From: Thauera chlorobenzoica
GTDB taxonomy: Bacteria; Pseudomonadota; Gammaproteobacteria; Burkholderiales; Rhodocyclaceae
Reading direction: 5' to 3'
DNA: 64,000 nucleotides
Assembly: GCF_001922305.1 (NCBI RefSeq)
Contig: NZ_CP018839.1
Location: forward strand, 3,671,507-3,735,506
Shown: positions 53,157 to 61,507 of the stretch, in pieces
How the letters are laid out: every line of letters starts with the position of its first letter
Position numbering within the stretch: position 1 is the first letter of the stretch
The notes under the pieces: model-generated
Told to the model about the DNA's origin: nothing
The model's input: only the letters and a program-made list of their open reading frames with translations
Databases searched by the model: none
Translations under genes and position numbers: made by a program

Positions 53157-55242
53157 CGCCCACCCCATGCAGCGCATCGGCGCGAACCGGGTAGACGCGC
53201 ACCTTGCGCCCGCCGATGCTCTCGGTTTTCGAGCGTGCGCCGGGTGGAGTCGCCTTTGGGACCGCACCGCAAACCTCCAGCACGTCGAGCGCCTGCCGGA
53301 AGTCGAACCCCTTCAGCGCCTCGCGCAAGCCCTCGGCGGTGAACAGGTACAGCCGCCCGCCCGCATCGTCCTGCTTCCACCAGCCTGCCCGGTCGTTGAT
53401 CCGTGCGCCGTCTGCCGTCCAATCGGAGAACCGGCTATCCCCATGGCGTTCGAGGAACCCGGCCAGCTTGTCGAGTATCTGCCGCCGCTCGTCGTTGCCG
53501 CCGCCGCGCATGGCTCGCCACGCCTGAAACCCGATCACCGCAGCGTCGAGCGCCGCCCCTTCCGGCCAGCCGGTGATTCCGTACTCGGTCGCCAGCTCGC
53601 CCGCCAGCGCCAGCAGTGCAAAGCGGGATGCGGCGCGCTTGTCCTGCCCTTCGGCCTCTGGCGGGTTGAAGGCAGGCAGCGCCTTGATGCGTTCGAGCAT
53701 CCCGGCCATGTCGCGCCCGTCGCACGTCAGCCGCTCAAGCAGCGCCCGCCCGGCCCGACCATGCTGTTGAGCCGCAGCTCGCTTGATCGCATCGGACAGC
53801 GCGGTGCCGCTCGCCATGCCGTGCAGCTCATCGAAGCAGCCGAAGCGCCGCGCAGCGGGAATGTCGAGCAGCCGCACCGCCTGCCCGGCCTTGGTGCGGT
53901 GCCCGCCTTCCAGCATCGTCGTGCCGATGGTGCGCTCGCCCGTCGACACGATGAACGCCTGCCACCGGGTCACGGATCGCGCTGCACCCGTTCGGCTCGC
54001 CCGTTGCTTGCCGCACCCATTGCCCAGGCTGTAGACGATGGCCCCCACCTCGCGCGGGTCGCATTCGCTGATCTCGTCCAGCGCCAGCAGGCAGTCATTG
54101 AACAGCGCCGCCGCACCTTCCATGCCGTTCGCGGTTGCCCGCCAGCTCCGGCGATACCCAGGCCCGCCCCACACGGAACATGCGGCTTCCAGAATCGTCG
54201 TCTTGCCGGTCGAGGAATCGCCCACGAAATGCAGCCCGCCGCCTTCGGTGTTGGTGCGCTTCAACAGCGGCCCGGCAAAGGCAGCCGACAGCGCCAGCAG
54301 GAACAGCGGATTCGCCACCGCCCGCGATGCGACCTCGGTCTGCCACCCGTCGAGCGTTCCGGCCTGCCCATGCTCGTCGTGCGAGCGTTCGCCGCTCTGG
54401 AAGATCACGCCCGCCGCGTTCGGCCCGATCACCGCATCCGGCAGCACGAACACGTCACCGCACCATCCGACTTGCAGCGCGCAGCGAATGCGCTTTTTCG
54501 GCGTGCGCTCTTGCAGGTAGCGGGCGAGCGTCTGGCGCGCGAAGGAGTCAAGCTCCAGACCCATCGCCAGCAGCTCGCCGCGCAGGTCTGAACCGTCGCC
54601 CTTGAGCAGTTCCATCGGCATCGCCCACGAACGCCACCGGCCCGCCGTGTTCTTGAAGCGCAGCAGCCGCCCGAAGTTGTTCTCCGTGCCGTCGAGGGTC
54701 TGCGCCTCGATGTGCAGCGGCCCGCATACCCAGGTGTCGACGGGAGCGGACATTTCGTTCTGCTTCGGCTTGCTCATGCCATGCAGCCACACGCCAGGCC
54801 TCAGCCGTCGCCCGGTGTCGAGCAGGGTCCAGCCGTCATACACCTTGAAGCAGGGGCGCTTCTCTTCCGGCACGGACGGAACCGCCGTTTCCTCGGTGCC
54901 CCCACCTTCGCCAGCGCTCGCCGCCTCGATCAGATCGGCCAGCGCTGGAACGTCTGGAACATCTGCTGTTCCGCGCGGTGTTCCGCTGAAACCCGCGCCG
55001 TTACTGGGCGGAACGTCTGGAACATGTGGAACATCACCAAACGGATGAGGCGATGCAGAATCAGCCGACGTGCCTTCGGCCACCCCCATTCCGGAAACAT
55101 TTTTCAGCGAGCTATTGAATTCATGTACGTTCCGTTCCGATGTTCCGGCCAGTATTGGCGCGGGATTCGCCGCACTGGCGGTAACGTCTGCCACATCTGC
55201 GCCGAACAGATCGGCGGTCACGGTGTCGCGCTGGTCATTCAT
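53146..55242 (-). CDS. DUF927-type replicative helicase
   Basis: A 698-residue protein. An N-terminal 130-residue low-complexity linker carries repeated DVPHVPDVP/ADVPDVPALA peptides encoded by GGAAC-type DNA repeats. The DUF927 region follows (WTLLDTGRRLRPGVWLHGMS, PKKRIRCALQVGWCGDVFVL), then Walker A LHFVGDSSTGKTTILEA, Walker B CLLALDEISECDPREVG and the Arg-finger region STGERTIGTTMLEGGHRTKA. DUF927 proteins are superfamily-3-like ATPases of plasmids and satellites, acting with primases. The start overlaps the TOPRIM gene by 8 bases. Confidence 0.85.
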   Translation of the reverse strand: MNDQRDTVTADLFGADVADVTASAANPAPILAGTSERNVHEFNSSLKNVSGMGVAEGTSADSASPHPFGDVPHVPDVPPSNGAGFSGTPRGTADVPDVPALADLIEAASAGEGGGTEETAVPSVPEEKRPCFKVYDGWTLLDTGRRLRPGVWLHGMSKPKQNEMSAPVDTWVCGPLHIEAQTLDGTENNFGRLLRFKNTAGRWRSWAMPMELLKGDGSDLRGELLAMGLELDSFARQTLARYLQERTPKKRIRCALQVGWCGDVFVLPDAVIGPNAAGVIFQSGERSHDEHGQAGTLDGWQTEVASRAVANPLFLLALSAAFAGPLLKRTNTEGGGLHFVGDSSTGKTTILEAACSVWGGPGYRRSWRATANGMEGAAALFNDCLLALDEISECDPREVGAIVYSLGNGCGKQRASRTGAARSVTRWQAFIVSTGERTIGTTMLEGGHRTKAGQAVRLLDIPAARRFGCFDELHGMASGTALSDAIKRAAAQQHGRAGRALLERLTCDGRDMAGMLERIKALPAFNPPEAEGQDKRAASRFALLALAGELATEYGITGWPEGAALDAAVIGFQAWRAMRGGGNDERRQILDKLAGFLERHGDSRFSDWTADGARINDRAGWWKQDDAGGRLYLFTAEGLREALKGFDFRQALDVLEVCGAVPKATPPGARSKTESIGGRKVRVYPVRADALHGVGDGA

Positions 55243-56125
55243 GGCGCGCCCTCTTGCGACGGATCGCCGCCAAGTCGTTGAAGTCGGAACCCGGCACGCC
55301 CTCGGGGAACTGCGGCACGATCAGCTTTGCCCCGGTCGCCTTCGCCGCAGCGGTCGCGTAGGTCACGCCAGGGTTGCCCTCGGTCTGGCGGTCGTTGTCC
55401 GCGCAGATCACCAGATCGGTCCAGCCGCGCCAGGACTCTCGCGCCGCCTTCGCCACCGCCTGCAGGTTGCCCGCGTTCATCGCGCACAGCGCCGGATGCC
55501 CGGTTTCCTGGTGGAGCGTTGCCCCGGTTGCCCAGCCCTCGCAGATCAGGATCGTTGCCGGGTCGGTGAGGTCGCCAATCGGGGAGAACAGGCCCCCGGC
55601 CCGGCCCGGCTTGAACCGCTTGCCGCCGTCCGCCGCGATGCGTTGCAGGTTCCACAGCAGCCCGAAGGCATCGAACAGCGGGACGATCAGCAGCCCGCCA
55701 CGCTGGCGCAGGTTGTGCGGCTTCACGTCCTTCCTGGTCAGGTACGGGTGCGCCGGATCAGCCGGTGCCGCAGCCGCCCATTCGCCCCGCGCCTCGATGG
55801 CCCGCGCCTCGTGCTCGGCCCGGCGCTCGGCTTGCGCCTTCAGCTTTGCCGCCTCGATCAGCTTGGCGAACGCCTCGCGCTCGGCCTCAGACATGCGCTT
55901 GCCGTCCGCCGCCCACGTCGAGCGCAGTCCGGTTTTCCAGTTGCCGAACATGCCAGCGGCCCGCCCGTCGAGGTGCAGGACGTAGTAGGCATTCTTGCTC
56001 CCGGCCTTGTCGCCCTCCACGCGGTAGCGATGCAGTTGCCCGTCCGCCTCGATCACATCAGGCGGGGACTGGCCCGCGTCACGCATGGCCGCGCGAAACT
56101 GGTCGATGGTGTCGTGCATGTGCAT
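55235..56125 (-). CDS. TOPRIM-domain primase-like protein
   Basis: A 296-residue protein of the plasmid/satellite primase group. The N-terminal region (RYRVEGDKAGSKNAYYVLHL, AGMFGNWKTGLRSTWAADG) resembles the DUF7146-like part without an obvious zinc finger; the C-terminal TOPRIM domain has ATILICEGWATGATLHQETG (catalytic Glu), AVAKAARESWRGWTDLVICA and ADNDRQTEGN (DxD). It probably makes primers for element replication with the DUF927 helicase. I chose the ATG at 56125, two bases after the SSB-like gene stop; a TTG at 56143 is in frame. Confidence 0.8.
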   Translation of the reverse strand: MHMHDTIDQFRAAMRDAGQSPPDVIEADGQLHRYRVEGDKAGSKNAYYVLHLDGRAAGMFGNWKTGLRSTWAADGKRMSEAEREAFAKLIEAAKLKAQAERRAEHEARAIEARGEWAAAAPADPAHPYLTRKDVKPHNLRQRGGLLIVPLFDAFGLLWNLQRIAADGGKRFKPGRAGGLFSPIGDLTDPATILICEGWATGATLHQETGHPALCAMNAGNLQAVAKAARESWRGWTDLVICADNDRQTEGNPGVTYATAAAKATGAKLIVPQFPEGVPGSDFNDLAAIRRKRARHE

Positions 56126-56127
56126 GG

Positions 56128-56523
56128 TCACGCCCCCATCCAATCAACATCGTCCGCGAACGGATCACCCGCCGCCGCGCCGCCCTGGTGCCCTTGGTGA
56201 ACTGGCGCAGGCTTCGGCTTCTTCGGCCTCGGTGTGGTGCTGGCGATCTCGTCGGCCACCATGTCGAGGCTGGGGCGGGCGGTGCCGTCGTTGCCGGTGA
56301 AGATCCCCACCTTGAGCGTGCCCGCCGCCGCCACCGATGCGCCGGCACACAGTTGCAGCAGCCGCGCCACGGCCTCGGCCTCGAAGGCGATCAGCGAGCA
56401 GTGCACGCGCCCTTCGTCGCCCATCGGCACAGACAGCCGCGCCAGGGCGAAGGGGTTGCCGTTCTTGCTGGTGCGTTGCTGCGGATCGGCGCGCAGCTCG
56501 CCAGTCACAAGCGCCCGGATCAT
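56128..56523 (-). CDS. Single-stranded-DNA-binding-like protein
   Basis: A 131-residue OB-fold protein. MIRALVTGELRADPQQRTSK, then PFALARLSVPMGDEGRVHCS and RLLQLCAGASVAAAGTLKVG match the SSB core strands. A Pro/Lys-rich tail (TPRPKKPKPAPVHQGHQGG) leads to an acidic C-terminus (DPFADDVDWMGA), comparable to the protein-interacting tail of SSB. The ATG at 56523 overlaps the upstream gene (ATGA). It fits the replication module with primase and helicase. Confidence 0.78.
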   Translation of the reverse strand: MIRALVTGELRADPQQRTSKNGNPFALARLSVPMGDEGRVHCSLIAFEAEAVARLLQLCAGASVAAAGTLKVGIFTGNDGTARPSLDMVADEIASTTPRPKKPKPAPVHQGHQGGAAAGDPFADDVDWMGA

Positions 56524-56915
56524 TGCAGCCCCCCACCCAGCAGCAGCCCGGCCACCGTCGCCAGCAGGATCAGCCCGGCCAGCTCGGCAGCGATCCCGCC
56601 GCCCTGGTTCGGCACCAGCACATAGCACGCTTGGCGGTGTGGATCGCGCCCGGCCTCGGACGGTTCGAGCGTCCACGCGGTGTCGATCTTCGCGCCCTGG
56701 TCGCGCAGCTCGGTCACGCGCTGGCTGGGGTTCATCACTTCGAGGAACAGCCGCGCCTCGGTCGTGGTGATGTGCCCGGCCTCGCGCATCGCCGCCAGCA
56801 GGCGCAGCCGTTGCGCTCCGCTGTCATTGCCCGGAAAATCGGCGTGAATCTGCTGAAGCAAGCTCTTGCGGGTCGCGCCGTCGCCACGGTCGCGGCCCGT
56901 TTTCTTGTAGCCCAT
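56520..56915 (-). CDS. Winged-helix-like element protein
   Basis: A 131-residue protein. The central part (SGAQRLRLLAAMREAGHITT, TEARLFLEVMNPSQRVTELR) reads like the winged-helix domain seen in small phage and plasmid proteins that direct N-terminal rereading by parity of helices; the C-terminus is a hydrophobic segment (IAAELAGLILLATVAGLLLG), possibly membrane-inserted. Between alpA and the SSB-like gene. Function unknown. Confidence 0.65.
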   Translation of the reverse strand: MGYKKTGRDRGDGATRKSLLQQIHADFPGNDSGAQRLRLLAAMREAGHITTTEARLFLEVMNPSQRVTELRDQGAKIDTAWTLEPSEAGRDPHRQACYVLVPNQGGGIAAELAGLILLATVAGLLLGGGLQ

Positions 56916-56927
56916 GACGTGCCCCCC

Positions 56928-57227
56928 TTACCTGATCGCGCCAGCTTCATCGGTGCGCTTGCCGCCGCGCCGGGCTTGCTCGGATTCGTTAGCCTGTGCG
57001 CGGCTCTTTTCGATCTGCGCCGCGAGCCATGCGTCAATCTCGGCTTCGATCCAGCCGACTGCGCGAGCGCCGACAGCAATGGGTTTCGGAAAGGTGGAGT
57101 CGAAGTCGCCCGGCCTCTTGGGGTTCCGGCGCATCTTCGCGTAGATCGTGGAGCGGGAAAGCCCGGTGCGGGCTTCGACCTGGTTGCGCCTCAGGATGGT
57201 GGGCGCGGACTGTTTGATAGCGGCCAT
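56928..57227 (-). CDS. AlpA-family/excisionase-like HTH regulator
   Basis: A 99-residue MerR-superfamily HTH protein. TILRRNQVEARTGLSRSTIY (HTH), FPKPIAVGARAVGWIEAEID (wing with the typical GWIEAEIDAWL). AlpA/Vis-type proteins control integrase transcription and excision. The ATG at 57227 follows GAGGAAG. Palindromic CCCTNAGGG sequences upstream (57303-57399) are candidate binding sites. Confidence 0.85.
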   Translation of the reverse strand: MAAIKQSAPTILRRNQVEARTGLSRSTIYAKMRRNPKRPGDFDSTFPKPIAVGARAVGWIEAEIDAWLAAQIEKSRAQANESEQARRGGKRTDEAGAIR

Positions 57228-57302
57228 TTTCTTCCTCGTTGTAATGAAGGAAGCCGACACGTTCCGCGTCGGCCTGGCTCGCTTTGTATTGCCAGACCGC
57301 GC

Positions 57303-57399
57303 CCTAAGGGCAATACCCATAGGGCTTAGGGTGGCGGTCTACTTTCACCCTCAGGGTAGGCCGAAACCCGCGTCATTGCTTGGTTTCAGCCCTCAGGGT
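57303..57399. promoter_or_regulatory. Cluster of CCCTNAGGG palindromes upstream of the AlpA-like gene
   Basis: CCCTAAGGG (57303-57311), ACCCTCAGGGT (57347-57357) and CCCTCAGGGT (57390-57399), plus an AGGGCTTAGGGT run between them. Three related palindromes in 97 bp between the unknown gene and alpA suggest operator sites for the AlpA-like protein or another element regulator. The last overlaps the 3' end of the 57393-58382 gene. Confidence 0.5.
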
Positions 57400-58382
57400 A
57401 GAAGTTGCTTCTTGCGTAGGCTGTCGGGTCGGGTGACGGCATCCAGCGCCTTCGCGTCCGCTTTCGTAAGCCTGTACTTCTCTGCCATGGCAGGGACCAG
57501 CGTTTCCTGTTTTTCCCATGCGCCACCCGATTGCGCAGCCTTGATCCAGGCCGGCAGCAAACGAAACAGGCGGGTATCGTGCCGGGTCCATGCTGGTGGC
57601 TCTCCCCCTTCCCCGATCTTCTCCAGCAGCCCCGCGCGCTCGCGCTCAAGCTCCGCGATGCACTCCCGCGCCTTATCGAGTTCGGCCCTCAGATTGGCGT
57701 CGACGGCAGCCGCGTCGGACTCGCAGCCTTCGGGAAGCGGGACCGGCCACGTGATCCCGCTGGCCTTGCACCATGCGCGAATATCAGCGTGCGACAGTGT
57801 TTGCTCGTCACGATCCATGCCCCACGATCCCGCCAATATGCGCCCGGCGTCGACCGCATCCGCGAGCGCATCTCGCCATCGCCCCCACGCTCCAGCGCTA
57901 TGCTCATCGCCCAAAATCCTTGCCGCATCACCAAGGGCAATATTCACCCTCGGCACAAACGCCAGTAGATCCGGCCTTGCTCGATTCGATGGCGCAGGCT
58001 TGGCGACAGAAGCACCCTCTTTCCCGATCAGGTCCGCATGAGGCGACCAGCCAGCGGCCAAAAGCACGTTCTCCGCATCCTCGCGGAAGAATCCTGGCTC
58101 CCCCATCCCCAACTCAGATTGCGCGGCCTCATCCATCCACGCCTTGCCACCATTCAGCGCACATTGCAGCTCATAATGATGCGCATCGCCGCCCCCCTCT
58201 GCAAAATCGCCGTCGTCGTGCAATCGAAGCACAGGCTTCAATGTTCTGAGCAGCGGTTCCAGCGACCACGCACGGGCGACCTCCTGAATCGTCACGCCCT
58301 CTGCCTCGGCAATAGCGGTCAGCAACTCGCCGAACGAAATGAACTTCGCGTCGTGCGCGGCCAGTCGGTCACGAATTCCCAC
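57393..58382 (-). CDS. Unknown element protein
   Basis: A 329-residue soluble protein that I do not recognise. The N-terminal half (FISFGELLTAIAEAEGVTIQ, DAENVLLAAGWSPHADLIGK) and a C-terminal coiled coil (AELDKARECIAELERERAGL) are visible; it ends in TKADAKALDAVTRPDSLRKK. Related long ORFs are often present between int and alpA in such elements. GTG start at 58382 with GGGGGCG upstream. Confidence 0.6.
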   Translation of the reverse strand: MGIRDRLAAHDAKFISFGELLTAIAEAEGVTIQEVARAWSLEPLLRTLKPVLRLHDDGDFAEGGGDAHHYELQCALNGGKAWMDEAAQSELGMGEPGFFREDAENVLLAAGWSPHADLIGKEGASVAKPAPSNRARPDLLAFVPRVNIALGDAARILGDEHSAGAWGRWRDALADAVDAGRILAGSWGMDRDEQTLSHADIRAWCKASGITWPVPLPEGCESDAAAVDANLRAELDKARECIAELERERAGLLEKIGEGGEPPAWTRHDTRLFRLLPAWIKAAQSGGAWEKQETLVPAMAEKYRLTKADAKALDAVTRPDSLRKKQLLP

Positions 58383-58482
58383 AGTAGCGCCCCCTTCGGC
58401 ACAGCCCTTGAATCAGGTGCCGCGCCAGCCGGGCAAGGGAACCCGGTTTTCCTCCCGTCGGAGTAGGCGCGGCAAACTCGGA

Positions 58483-59796
58483 TCACGCAGCCCGGTACGC
58501 CTTCCCGAAGCGCCCGATGATGACCTTCCGGCCTTCCTCGATTTGCGCATCAACGAAGTCGGCCCACCACTGAAGCATCTCGCGCCTGTGCCCGATGTAT
58601 TCGGCCCGGTTGTAGACGCCACGGATGCCCTTGGTCTCGTGCGCCAAGCACTTCTCAATCCAGTCGGAGTTGAACCCGGCCTCGTGCAGCAGCGTGGATG
58701 CCGTGCGCCGGAAGTCGTGCAGCACGAAGTCCCGCACGTCCAGATCGAGCGTGCGAACGGCAACGTTCAGCGTGCTGTGGGCAATCGGCTTCTTCAGCGT
58801 GTTGCGGCTCGGGAAGATGAACTCGGAACCGCTCGAAAGCCCCTTCAGTTCATCGAACATCGCCAGCGCCTGCCGGGACAGCGGGACGATGTGCGGGCGG
58901 TCCTTCTTCATGCGCTCGCCGGGGATCGACCACACGGCCTCATCGAAGTCGACTTCATCCCACCGCGCCTCGATCAGCTCGGACTTGCGCACCATGCACA
59001 GGATCAGCAGATGTAGCCCCAGCTTGTTCGCCCGCTTCATCGAGGACTGGTAGATCGCCCGCAGCAGCTTGCCCACCTCATCCGATGTCAGCGCCACGTC
59101 CCGGCTCTTCGCCGTAGCGATGAACTGCGCCTCCACTGCGGCAGCCGGGTTGAACCTGGTCAGCTCGCGGGCGATGGCGTAGGCGAACAAGCGCTTCATC
59201 ACGTTGCGAGTTTGCAGCGCCGACTGATCGGCCCCCCGCGCCTTGATCGCGTCAGTGATCGCCAGCACGTCGGTAACGGTCACGTCGGCAATCTGCTTAT
59301 CGCCCACGCCGGGAATCACGTCCTTGTCGAGAATGCGCCGAATGTTGCGCGGGTTGCTGTTGCTCGGCTCGGCCACCTCGCTGAACCACCGCTCGGCAAA
59401 CGCCTTCACCGTGCTGGCCGCTCGCGCCTCAGCCTCCTTCGCCTCGACCTTCTTGCACACCTGCATGCACCAGTCGGCGATGAACTTCTGCGCCCGCTCC
59501 TTCACGGTCACGGCCAGGTCGTCCGGGATCGCATCCCCGCGCTTCAGCGCCATCGGGGACAGGCCGCGCCCGGACAGCGCCTTGCAGTCGTCCCGCCAGG
59601 TGCGGGCTTCACTCAGGGAATAGGCGGGGTAGTCGCCCAGCGTCACCTTTTCCTGCTTGCCTGCCAGCCGGTAGCGCAGCCGCCAGACCTTCGCCCCGCC
59701 AGGCATCACCTCGATGAACAGCCCGCCCTCGTCGGCCTCCTGGTATCGCTCGCTGCGCGGTTTCAGGTTCCGTAGCTTGGCATCCGATAGCGCCAT
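58483..59796 (-). CDS. Tyrosine recombinase (P4-type integrase)
   Basis: A 437-residue integrase. An N-terminal arm-binding DUF4102 domain (ALSDAKLRNLKPRSERYQEA, RYRLAGKQEKVTLGDYPAYS), a SAM-like core-binding domain, and the catalytic domain: first Arg in LCMVRKSELIEARWDEVDFD, HxxR as VLHDFRRTASTLLHEAG, and the nucleophile Tyr in TKGIRGVYNRAEYIGHRREM. The start at 59796 is used because the family motif begins there. It integrates and excises the surrounding element; repeats at 59.8-60.05 kb are likely arm sites. Confidence 0.93.
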   Translation of the reverse strand: MALSDAKLRNLKPRSERYQEADEGGLFIEVMPGGAKVWRLRYRLAGKQEKVTLGDYPAYSLSEARTWRDDCKALSGRGLSPMALKRGDAIPDDLAVTVKERAQKFIADWCMQVCKKVEAKEAEARAASTVKAFAERWFSEVAEPSNSNPRNIRRILDKDVIPGVGDKQIADVTVTDVLAITDAIKARGADQSALQTRNVMKRLFAYAIARELTRFNPAAAVEAQFIATAKSRDVALTSDEVGKLLRAIYQSSMKRANKLGLHLLILCMVRKSELIEARWDEVDFDEAVWSIPGERMKKDRPHIVPLSRQALAMFDELKGLSSGSEFIFPSRNTLKKPIAHSTLNVAVRTLDLDVRDFVLHDFRRTASTLLHEAGFNSDWIEKCLAHETKGIRGVYNRAEYIGHRREMLQWWADFVDAQIEEGRKVIIGRFGKAYRAA

Positions 59797-59835
59797 GACT
59801 CCCCCTGTCGTGTGGTGTGCGCCCACGAAATGCCT

Positions 59836-60045
59836 TCACCGTGGGCACACATACGCATCCATCATTCACCGTGGGCACACAGCCTAAACCCCTTATCTGG
59901 CGCGGCTTTCAGCCCACAAAGCCCCCAATGTGTGCCCACGGAAAAACGACTTCACCGCCCTTCTGAATGGGTATCCGTGGTCCGCGCTTGGCAAGCCGTG
60001 GGCACACCATTTTCCCCCGTGGGCACATCCGTGGGCACACATTCT
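59836..60045. repeat. Integrase arm-type repeats
   Basis: Copies of CCGTGGGCACACA at about 59839-59850, 59869-59880 and 59998-60008, one inverted copy (TGTGTGCCCACGG) at about 59929-59941, and two adjacent copies at 60017-60041. Two similar copies recur at the other element end (50080-50105). This layout is what tyrosine-integrase arm sites look like. Confidence 0.65.
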
Positions 60046-60087
60046 TGCGGATTGCTGCGGAACACTCAAGCCCTGCGCATAACAAAA

Positions 60088-60107
60088 AACCCGCAGTGAC
60101 GCGGGTT
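60088..60107 (-). terminator. Terminator of the rpmH-mnmE operon
   Basis: Stem AACCCGC/GCGGGTT with loop GTCACT; on the minus strand it is followed by TTTTGTT. It lies 45 bp beyond the mnmE stop. The integrative element sits directly beyond it, so insertion did not damage mnmE. Confidence 0.85.
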
Positions 60108-60151
60108 TCATGGTGTTTTGCGGAAGGCTTCGGACTATGCCGGAAGCGTCG

Positions 60152-61507
60152 CTACTTGCCGATGCAGAAGCGCGAGAAGATGACGCCGAGCAGGTCGTCG
60201 GCGGTGAACTCCCCGGTGATCTCGCCCAGGCTTTCCTGTGCCAGGCGCAGCTCCTCGGCAAACAGCTCGAGCGCCGCGCACTGCTCCGCAGCAGCGGCAA
60301 CGTGCGCCAGCGCCTCACGCAAGGCCTGAAGGTGGCGTTCGCGCGCCAGGATCACGTCTTCACCGTGCGCATGCCAGCCGGCGATGCGCAGCAGCTCCGC
60401 GCGCAGCAGCTCGATCCCCGCGCCAGTCCTGGCCGACAGCCGCAGACGCACGCGCCCCGCGTCATCCTCACGGGCGGCCTGGCCGTCGCCGAGGTCGATC
60501 TTGTTCACCACGGTGACGCGCACCGCCCCGGCGGGCAGGCGGGTATCGATCGTGTCGCCGACCACTTCGTCGCTCGCGTCGGCCTCCACCAGGCGCAGGA
60601 TCACGTCGGCGCGCTCGATCTCGCGCCAGGTGCGCTCGATGCCGATGCGCTCGACGGTGTCGGCGGTGTCGCGCAGGCCGGCGGTGTCGATGATGTGCAG
60701 CGGAATGCCTTCGATCTGGATCGTTTCGCGCAGCGCGTCGCGGGTGGTGCCGGCGATGTCGGTGACGATCGCGCGCTCTTCGCCGGCAAGGCGGTTGAGC
60801 AGGCTGGACTTGCCGACGTTGGGCGCTCCCACCAGCACCACGTTGAGGCCGCTGCGCAGCAGGGCGCCTTGGCGGGCGCGGTCGAGCAGGCCTTCGAGCT
60901 CGCTGCGGATGCCCTCCAGGCGCGGCAGCGCGCGGGCACGCTCGAGGAACTCGATTTCCTCTTCGGGAAAGTCGAGAGTCGCTTCGACCAGCATGCGCAG
61001 GTCGATCAGGGCATCGACGATGCGCCGTACTTCTTCGGAGAACTTCCCCGACAGCGAGCGCAGCGCCGAACGCGCCGCGGCCGCGGTGGACGCTTCGATC
61101 AGGTCGGCCACGCCTTCGGCCTGGGCGAGGTCGAGCTTGCCGTTGAGAAAGGCGCGCCGGGTGAACTCGCCGGGCTCGGCCAGGCGCGCGCCCAGCTCGA
61201 GGCAGCGCTCGAGCAGCAGCTGCATCACCACCGGACCGCCATGCCCCTGGAGTTCGACCACGTCCTCACCGGTGAACGACGCCGGCGCCGGAAAATACAG
61301 CAAGATGCCTTCGTCGATCGCCTGCCCCGCCGCATCGGCGAAGCGGGTGAAATGGGCGCGGCGAGGCTGCGGCTCACGCCCGCACAAGGCCTGTGCGAAC
61401 GCGCTCAGGGCGGCGCCGGAAACGCGCACGACACCGACGCCGCCGCGCCCCGGTGCGGTCGCGATCGCGGCGATGGTGTCAGGCGCTCTTGCTGCCGGGC
61501 TTTGCAC
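60152..61507 (-). CDS. mnmE: tRNA uridine-34 modification GTPase MnmE (TrmE)
   Basis: A 451-residue GTPase that with MnmG makes 5-carboxymethylaminomethyl-uridine at tRNA wobble positions. N-terminal tetrahydrofolate-binding domain ([36 protein letters not shown]), inserted G domain with [48 protein letters not shown] and NKIDLG, and the diagnostic C-terminal FCIGK. The GTG start at 61507 lies inside the end of yidC (29-base overlap). Confidence 0.96.
   Translation of the reverse strand: MQSPAARAPDTIAAIATAPGRGGVGVVRVSGAALSAFAQALCGREPQPRRAHFTRFADAAGQAIDEGILLYFPAPASFTGEDVVELQGHGGPVVMQLLLERCLELGARLAEPGEFTRRAFLNGKLDLAQAEGVADLIEASTAAAARSALRSLSGKFSEEVRRIVDALIDLRMLVEATLDFPEEEIEFLERARALPRLEGIRSELEGLLDRARQGALLRSGLNVVLVGAPNVGKSSLLNRLAGEERAIVTDIAGTTRDALRETIQIEGIPLHIIDTAGLRDTADTVERIGIERTWREIERADVILRLVEADASDEVVGDTIDTRLPAGAVRVTVVNKIDLGDGQAAREDDAGRVRLRLSARTGAGIELLRAELLRIAGWHAHGEDVILARERHLQALREALAHVAAAAEQCAALELFAEELRLAQESLGEITGEFTADDLLGVIFSRFCIGK

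Larger units (their letters stand above)
50044..60053. mobile_element. 10-kb integrative element (P4-like satellite or integrated plasmid)
   Basis: A block of minus-strand genes with tyrosine integrase, AlpA-like regulator, SSB-like, TOPRIM and DUF927 replication genes and no core gene, inserted between the DoxX gene and mnmE. Imperfect direct repeats containing CCGTGGGCACA, TGGGCACACAT and GCGGATT occur at 50080-50115 and 60017-60053. A shared 7-mer CTTGCGG (50044-50050, 60044-60050) is a possible crossover core, which would leave arm sites inside both ends. No capsid, terminase, relaxase or T4SS genes are visible. Exact att boundaries are uncertain by tens of bases. Confidence 0.8.
59797..60151. 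other. Right att region of the integrative element
   Basis: A 355-bp region upstream of int. Contains six or seven copies of GTGGGCACA-type repeats in both orientations, the candidate core (60044-60050) and the mnmE terminator (60088-60107). No gene. Confidence 0.65.
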
